From the NCBI GenBank assembly GCA_016218485.1, contig JACRDY010000044.1, forward strand, positions 1-8,714: DNA of 8,714 nt, written 5' to 3'. The number at the start of each line of letters is the position of its first letter. Within the stretch, counting starts at the first letter, position 1. Below the pieces are notes generated by a model that ran no database searches, had not been told where the DNA came from, and was given only the letters and a program-made list of their open reading frames with translations. This stretch comes from Candidatus Falkowiibacteriota bacterium. Lineage in GTDB: Bacteria > Patescibacteriota > Patescibacteriia > JACRDY01. A program made the translations under genes and the position numbers. Shown here piece after piece: positions 5,446 through 8,714 of the stretch.

Positions 5446-6897
5446 TTAATCGGTCGGTAAATTATCAGGCGGGCCAGAGTCTTCTTCCACCATTACTTCC
5501 TCCGGCTCATGATGCGCCGCGCCATCCGTACCATGACCTGCCATCAACTCCAAGAGTGTCTCATCACGTTCCATCGGCAGACCAAACGGCGCTTCGGCTT
5601 TTTTAAACTCCGCTTTCTTGAGCACCAGAGCCTTCATACTACCGATCGGGAAATGCCAGAGCGACGCCAGTTCTTCCACGTTGAGGATAAACCCAGTGCC
5701 CCAGCTCGCGCCCGCCCGGGTATTACGGGTTAGGTACTCGTGCAGCATGCCGTTTTTGCGAAAATGCTCCACACGGTATTTGGGGAAAAAATACAAGTGC
5801 GAAGTGGAAACTTTGGAATACTTCTCTTGAATGAACCCGTTGGAATGCAGATCGGTATACTGGTGCAGCGCGCCCAAAAACCCTTCCTTAATCTTAGTTT
5901 TCTGAAAAATTTCCTTGCGCGCGATGTAGACGGCGCGCATGTAGGTGTGAAAACCGATTTTACCGATTTTGAGCTGAATTTTTTTCAGCACCTCTTGCTC
6001 CTGCGGCAGAAGGTCGGCTACCGCATGCTCCGTTTCTTCAATTTCCGGCTTGGCCACCAAGGAATAGACCACCATATCCAAAATTTCCAAAAACGCACGG
6101 TGGAGCGGCGTCAACAGCGAATGACGAACGCCACGGCCGTGGCCGCCGTGACCGGTCATCAAATCGCGCACAAACCGCTTGCCCTCATTTTTCCACTTGT
6201 CGTTCGTCGGCGTCACCACGATCTGAAACCAGAACTCTTCCCCGGCGCGCAGTTTGGCCATGATCTCCAGAATGGATGACAGCGGATCTTTGGCGGCCGT
6301 GTCTTGGGTCTTATTAGCGGCTTCAAACAGCTCTTGCCAGGTACGGATGGGATAAAAATGGCTATTGCGCAGGACGATCTCCGTGCCCCAAATATCCCAG
6401 CCCTGGTCGTGATGGGGCCAGCGCAGACCGTGGAATCGCTCAACGTAATCCGGCACTTCGGCGATCTCCGCGTCCGGATACTGAGCGTAGACTGCGGCTT
6501 CCACCAAATCACGATAGTGGCGGGGAGTGCGAGCGAGGAACTCAATGGACCCGGCCCGGCTGATAATCTCAAAACTGAAACTGACCTGCACCTTACCGGT
6601 CAGATAGCGCTCAATCCAGTCAATCCGTTTCCAGGCGCCGGACAGCGCGGTGAAGACGTACTCCACTGCCCGCGGCGCCTGCTGGTTGATCTTGGGAACG
6701 CTGATGGAGAGGATGACCCAGTCCCAGCGGGCGAAGTACCGACTGCGCTGCCGCACCAGCCAAAACTGAATCACCCCCCAAACAAAAACAACAGTAAAAA
6801 TCAGCCAACCGCCGTTGGCCAAAAACCACCAGGCAACCTGCAGCGGGTTACCGGCTGATATCTGGGAAAAATCAATATTGATTTCCATACCAATCAT
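5446..6897 (-). CDS. Membrane-anchored partner of the VirD4-like ATPase, function unknown
   Basis: The protein has 483 residues with a single strong hydrophobic helix near the N-terminus (about 30-49, WLIFTVVFVWGVIQFWLV), then positively charged RQRSRYFARW, which suggests a cytoplasmic C-terminal body of about 430 residues. No enzyme motif is recognised. Residues 405-417, ILNVEELASLWHFP-like, resemble the element that precedes the ATPase domain in single-chain TraG/HerA-like proteins, and a short NLPT (479-482) ends the protein just before the point where such proteins continue into the P-loop domain. The next gene starts 22 bp later in another frame and begins exactly there, so the two genes look like one machine split at a domain boundary. 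A Gly/His-rich patch (TGHGGHGRG, 248-256) and an acidic tail (461-475) are visible. The start is either the ATG at 6897 or the one at 6888; GAGA is a better-spaced ribosome site for the latter. The fission reading is inference from remembered family layout. Confidence 0.75.
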   Translation of the reverse strand: MIGMEINIDFSQISAGNPLQVAWWFLANGGWLIFTVVFVWGVIQFWLVRQRSRYFARWDWVILSISVPKINQQAPRAVEYVFTALSGAWKRIDWIERYLTGKVQVSFSFEIISRAGSIEFLARTPRHYRDLVEAAVYAQYPDAEIAEVPDYVERFHGLRWPHHDQGWDIWGTEIVLRNSHFYPIRTWQELFEAANKTQDTAAKDPLSSILEIMAKLRAGEEFWFQIVVTPTNDKWKNEGKRFVRDLMTGHGGHGRGVRHSLLTPLHRAFLEILDMVVYSLVAKPEIEETEHAVADLLPQEQEVLKKIQLKIGKIGFHTYMRAVYIARKEIFQKTKIKEGFLGALHQYTDLHSNGFIQEKYSKVSTSHLYFFPKYRVEHFRKNGMLHEYLTRNTRAGASWGTGFILNVEELASLWHFPIGSMKALVLKKAEFKKAEAPFGLPMERDETLLELMAGHGTDGAAHHEPEEVMVEEDSGPPDNLPTD

Positions 6898-6939
6898 TCT
6901 CGTATTGAGATGGTTGCAAAACTCCTTTTAAGCGTCCCG

Positions 6940-6956
6940 CCCCGCACAATGCGGGG
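6940..6956. repeat. Short GC hairpin CCCCGC/GCGGGG
   Basis: CCCCGC (6940-6945), loop ACAAT, GCGGGG (6951-6956). The same stem sequence recurs at 7000-7015 with a different loop, showing that the interior of the large inverted repeat is itself made of repeated palindromes. Confidence 0.75.
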
Positions 6957-6977
6957 GATCATCCCAGACGAGGAAAG

Positions 6978-7031
6978 GGCAATGATTGGTGGCGTAGCCC
7001 CCCGCCACTGCGGGGTGACAATCATTATGCC
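6978..7031. repeat. Nested stem-loop with a second CCCCGC/GCGGGG hairpin
   Basis: The outer stem is GGC-AATGATTG (6978-6988) with CAATCATT-AT-GCC (7019-7031), 11 pairs with a two-base bulge. The inner hairpin is CCCCGC (7000-7005), loop CACT, GCGGGG (7010-7015). This style of GC-palindrome is typical of intergenic dispersed repeats; no family name can be given from sequence alone. Confidence 0.65.
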
Positions 7032-7048
7032 GAACCCTTGACGACTTG

Positions 7049-7086
7049 TCCGCCAAAGCTTTCTCGACTCTCGTAGCTTTAGCGGA
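7049..7086. repeat. 12-bp stem-loop TCCGCCAAAGCT / AGCTTTAGCGGA
   Basis: Arms at 7049-7060 and 7075-7086 pair at 11 of 12 positions (the other is a G-U-type pair on one strand) around a 14-base loop. I recall closely similar TCCGC-AAAGC-TTTAGCGGA palindromes scattered in Patescibacteria genomes, but that is memory and not checked. It lies inside the 245-bp inverted repeat. Confidence 0.65.
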
Positions 7087-7151
7087 GGGAGTAGCGACGG
7101 TGGGAGTCTCGGACGAAAAGGACACAGCTAAAGGAGTTTTGTAACTATCTC

Positions 7152-7181
7152 ATTATACCTTATTTTTGTATCTTTAGCCAA
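7152..7181 (-). promoter_or_regulatory. Possible promoter for the membrane-partner/ATPase genes
   Basis: On the minus strand a perfect -10 box TATAAT lies at 7152-7157 with a weak -35 TTGGCT at 7176-7181 and an 18-base spacer. Transcription would start near 7145, just inside the right arm of the 245-bp inverted repeat, giving a leader of about 250 nt. The sigma-like gene upstream ends in a hairpin terminator, so a new promoter is expected here. Confidence 0.5.
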
Positions 7182-7206
7182 AAGAACCACTGCGTCATAC
7201 TAAATA

Positions 7207-7252
7207 ACGGCCAACGTCTGATGGTCAAACTGGCCCATCAAATGTCAGCCGT
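7207..7252 (-). terminator. Long hairpin terminator after the sigma-like gene
   Basis: On the minus strand the arms (7252-7235 and 7224-7207) form 18 positions with one mismatch and three G-U pairs, loop of 10 bases, followed by TATTTAG. It begins 24 bases past the stop codon. The T-tract is interrupted, so termination may be partial. Confidence 0.55.
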
Positions 7253-7276
7253 CACTACAATACTCTCCCCCGGTCA

Positions 7277-8428
7277 TTACCCCGCGATCGTATACATTTT
7301 ATCCGGCAATTTCTTAAATTTATCCTTATTCATCAAGGCCAGATTGACCGTAGCTTTTTTCACCACGCGCTGTTTGCCTACCGCCTCAATAATCTGCTCC
7401 TTGGTCAAAGGACCGGCGGCGCGCAGGACGGTAGTGATAACCTCGGCCACTGTACCCGGCTGATAACCCCACTCCTTCAGCGCGTAAATACCCCGGCCGA
7501 TGAGGACATAGCGGTCATCCAGAATCAGCTCATTATGGATCGTCGCCGGCAGCGCTTTCTTGTGATCAAAGTGAGCGGCATTGATCATCTCGGCAATGGC
7601 GGTGAAATGGAGCGGCGTACCCGCTTCCTTCATCACCAGGTAAATCTTGTCCGCCATGCGCTTGGGCGTAATCGTACTCCAATGAGCCAGCCCCACCTGA
7701 TTATACAGGTTTTTTTTGATTTTTTTGCTGGTGCGCAAGTACGACAAAATCGCTTCATCCAGATCCATCATATCTTTTTGCATGGCAGCGGCAGTACCCA
7801 TCCGGGTATTGAGATTGCTATAAAATGAATGGCTCTTGAGTTTGGTCAGGAGTTCATCAATACTGACCGGTCGTCCATGGCTGTCAATCAGAGTAACCAG
7901 CTGCGCGATTACGTCTTCCACCAGCTGCCACGGAGTTTCCTTCAGCTTCCAGGTCGGATGGTACTCATCCAGAGTGTCAACCCGTTCAAATTTTTCAGCC
8001 AATAAGTGAGAGATGACAAAAGCCAACGAGCGCTTGTGATGACTAACCTCTTCGCTCGACAGGTTACCAGCAGAGATGCCATAGAAATCAATCAGATTGT
8101 CCAAGAGGTGATCTTCCTGCATCACGCCGCCGTATTTTTTCAAAAATTTCTTGACTATCTCTTCAATGTGCATCAGCTCCTGCGCCACGGCCGCAGTACC
8201 GCTCTGTTGGTGCAGCTTACCGATACCATCACGCTCAATCTGCCGAACGCGCTCGCGCGTGACGTTGTAATCATGACCGATCTTCTCCAATGTTTCTTTG
8301 CGCTTGGCTTCACGCAGCAAACTATGGCGTCGTTCCAGGACGTCTTTTTCCCGTGGCGTAAGTGCGGACAGCAAATTCGTCAGCAGTCCAACAAAATTAA
8401 TTTTTCTAGCTTCAGCCTGAACATTCAT
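7277..8428 (-). CDS. Sigma-70 region 4 protein fused to HARE-type winged-helix repeats
   Basis: The protein has 383 residues from the ATG at 8428; a TTG three codons upstream (8437) is also open. Residues about 18-70 are sigma-70 region 4: LTPREKDVLERRH followed by the helix-turn-helix TLEKIGHDYNVTRERVRQIE (46-65), the part that binds the -35 element. Regions 2 and 3 are absent, so it cannot melt promoters alone and is not a conventional sigma factor. The rest looks like successive winged-helix units: about 88-162, 166-252, 254-319 and 324-381. The third (TPKRMADKIYLVMKEAGTPL, ending GIYALKEW) is a recognisable HARE-HTH, the domain of the RNA polymerase delta subunit. A role in RNA polymerase binding or transcription control is likely from the family logic. 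A strong promoter lies about 70 bases upstream and a hairpin terminator downstream, so it appears monocistronic. No Shine-Dalgarno site is visible. Confidence 0.85.
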   Translation of the reverse strand: MNVQAEARKINFVGLLTNLLSALTPREKDVLERRHSLLREAKRKETLEKIGHDYNVTRERVRQIERDGIGKLHQQSGTAAVAQELMHIEEIVKKFLKKYGGVMQEDHLLDNLIDFYGISAGNLSSEEVSHHKRSLAFVISHLLAEKFERVDTLDEYHPTWKLKETPWQLVEDVIAQLVTLIDSHGRPVSIDELLTKLKSHSFYSNLNTRMGTAAAMQKDMMDLDEAILSYLRTSKKIKKNLYNQVGLAHWSTITPKRMADKIYLVMKEAGTPLHFTAIAEMINAAHFDHKKALPATIHNELILDDRYVLIGRGIYALKEWGYQPGTVAEVITTVLRAAGPLTKEQIIEAVGKQRVVKKATVNLALMNKDKFKKLPDKMYTIAG

Positions 8429-8504
8429 AAAAAGCAATAGATAATTTCTAGTAAAAAATAACTAATTCTAGCTACTTTTTAGCCTTATAATCATTGATAA
8501 AACT

Positions 8505-8533
8505 AGTATATCATTTATTCATATGGCTGTCAA
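8505..8533 (-). promoter_or_regulatory. Strong promoter of the sigma-region-4 gene
   Basis: Minus strand -35 TTGACA (8533-8528, perfect), 17-base spacer, -10 TATACT (8510-8505, one mismatch). Transcription would start near 8498, leaving an AT-rich leader of about 70 nt before the ATG at 8428. Confidence 0.7.
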
Positions 8534-8541
8534 GAAATTAT

Positions 8542-8550
8542 ATTATACCA
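8542..8550 (-). promoter_or_regulatory. Possible second, extended -10 promoter
   Basis: TGGTATAAT on the minus strand is a perfect extended -10 element (TGnTATAAT) with no -35 box at the expected place. It lies just upstream of the TTGACA promoter and, if active, its start site would fall inside that promoter's -35 region, so the two would compete or interfere. Confidence 0.35.
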
Positions 8551-8618
8551 AAATGTGAATAAACGCACTTGTAGCTGTGAATTACGAAACTCTGTTTGCC
8601 CCTCAATTTTGAGCAACG

Positions 8619-8642
8619 AAAAACAACCCGTCTCAGCCGGGT
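8619..8642 (-). terminator. Possible terminator of a gene upstream of the window
   Basis: On the minus strand ACCCG (8642-8638), loop, CGGGT (8630-8626) is followed by TGTTTTT. The stem is only 5 bp. The bases beyond it to the end of the window (8643-8714) show no recognisable coding start or end. Confidence 0.4.
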
Positions 8643-8714
8643 ATGGCAACGAAACACATTTTGTCACACATTGAAAACTCTATTTCGACGAGTTGCTTTT
8701 TACGCCATGACGAA

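Larger units (their letters stand above)
6907..7151. repeat. 245-bp inverted repeat with 22-bp arms and nested hairpins
   Basis: The left arm 6907-6928 (GAGATGGTTGCAAAACTCC and on) pairs with 7130-7151 with 20 of 22 matches, extending weakly to 6903/7155. It fills most of the 379-bp gene-free gap between the sigma-like gene and the ATPase pair. On the minus strand it would be the 5' leader of the membrane-partner gene and its arms would close the whole leader into a loop ending ten bases before the start codon. Alternatively it is a MITE-like element: terminal inverted repeats, small size, no transposase; no clear target duplication was seen. A 65-residue reading frame across it (6928-7125) follows repeat sequence and is judged spurious. 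Confidence 0.75.

Noticed and set aside
5423..5448. Frameshift sequencing error splitting one gene into the membrane-partner and ATPase genes
   Set aside because: Stop codons close both frames in the 22-bp gap and a proper ATG follows, so one missing or extra base would not restore a clean fusion; a real gene boundary is more likely.
6928..7125. 65-residue minus-strand reading frame in the gap before the membrane-partner gene
   Set aside because: It runs through nested palindromes inside the 245-bp inverted repeat, has no ribosome site and no protein-like pattern; such frames are common translations of dispersed repeats.
1..8714. CRISPR array, tRNA or rRNA gene
   Set aside because: No regularly spaced direct repeats, no cloverleaf with a T-loop GGTTCRA and acceptor pairing, and no rRNA-like stretches were found. 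GGTTCG at 220-225 is part of the small-RNA hairpin, not a T-arm.
1..8714. Alternative genetic code (UGA as an amino acid), as in some Patescibacteria
   Set aside because: All six genes are full length under the standard bacterial code without in-frame TGA. None ends in TGA, but six genes are too few to read meaning into that.

Overview
The window looks like a chromosomal piece of an uncultured Candidate Phyla Radiation (Patescibacteria) bacterium. This rests on the gene set and protein style, not on a database match. The pointers are a sigma-region-4 protein fused to HARE-type winged helices, a VirD4/TraG-like ATPase next to a one-helix membrane partner, a compact MetRS with unusual pocket residues, AT-rich leaders without clear Shine-Dalgarno sites, and several palindromic dispersed repeats. 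All six genes are on the minus strand, all read in the standard bacterial code, and all end in TAA or TAG.

Layout in the direction of transcription (high to low coordinates). At 8714-8429 there is a probable terminator of an upstream gene and a near-consensus promoter. At 8428-7277 lies a transcription-factor-like protein made of sigma region 4 plus about four winged-helix units, followed by a long hairpin terminator (7252-7207). At 7206-6898 there is a gene-free leader with a TATAAT promoter and a 245-bp inverted repeat packed with smaller hairpins. At 6897-3591 are two adjacent genes that look like the two halves of one VirD4/TraG-type machine: a membrane-anchored partner, then a cytosolic P-loop ATPase with a zinc ribbon and a proline-rich tail. 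At 3547-473 are metG (methionyl-tRNA synthetase), cvpA and tatD. A metG-tatD neighbourhood is common in bacteria.

The first 472 bases hold no protein gene but are the most structured part. On the plus strand a consensus-like promoter (TTGACA, 17 bases, AATAAT) is followed at once by about 100 bases that fold into one long hairpin ending in seven T. This is a good candidate for an undescribed small RNA of about 120 nt. Directly behind it is a 161-bp inverted repeat whose arms are in exact register around one centre and whose edge carries the tatD stop codon.

Two copies of an identical perfect 28-bp palindrome lie 203 bp apart. One abuts the ATPase stop codon. The other is translated in frame inside the ATPase's disordered tail. 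Together with the large inverted repeats they suggest a genome carrying mobile palindromic elements.
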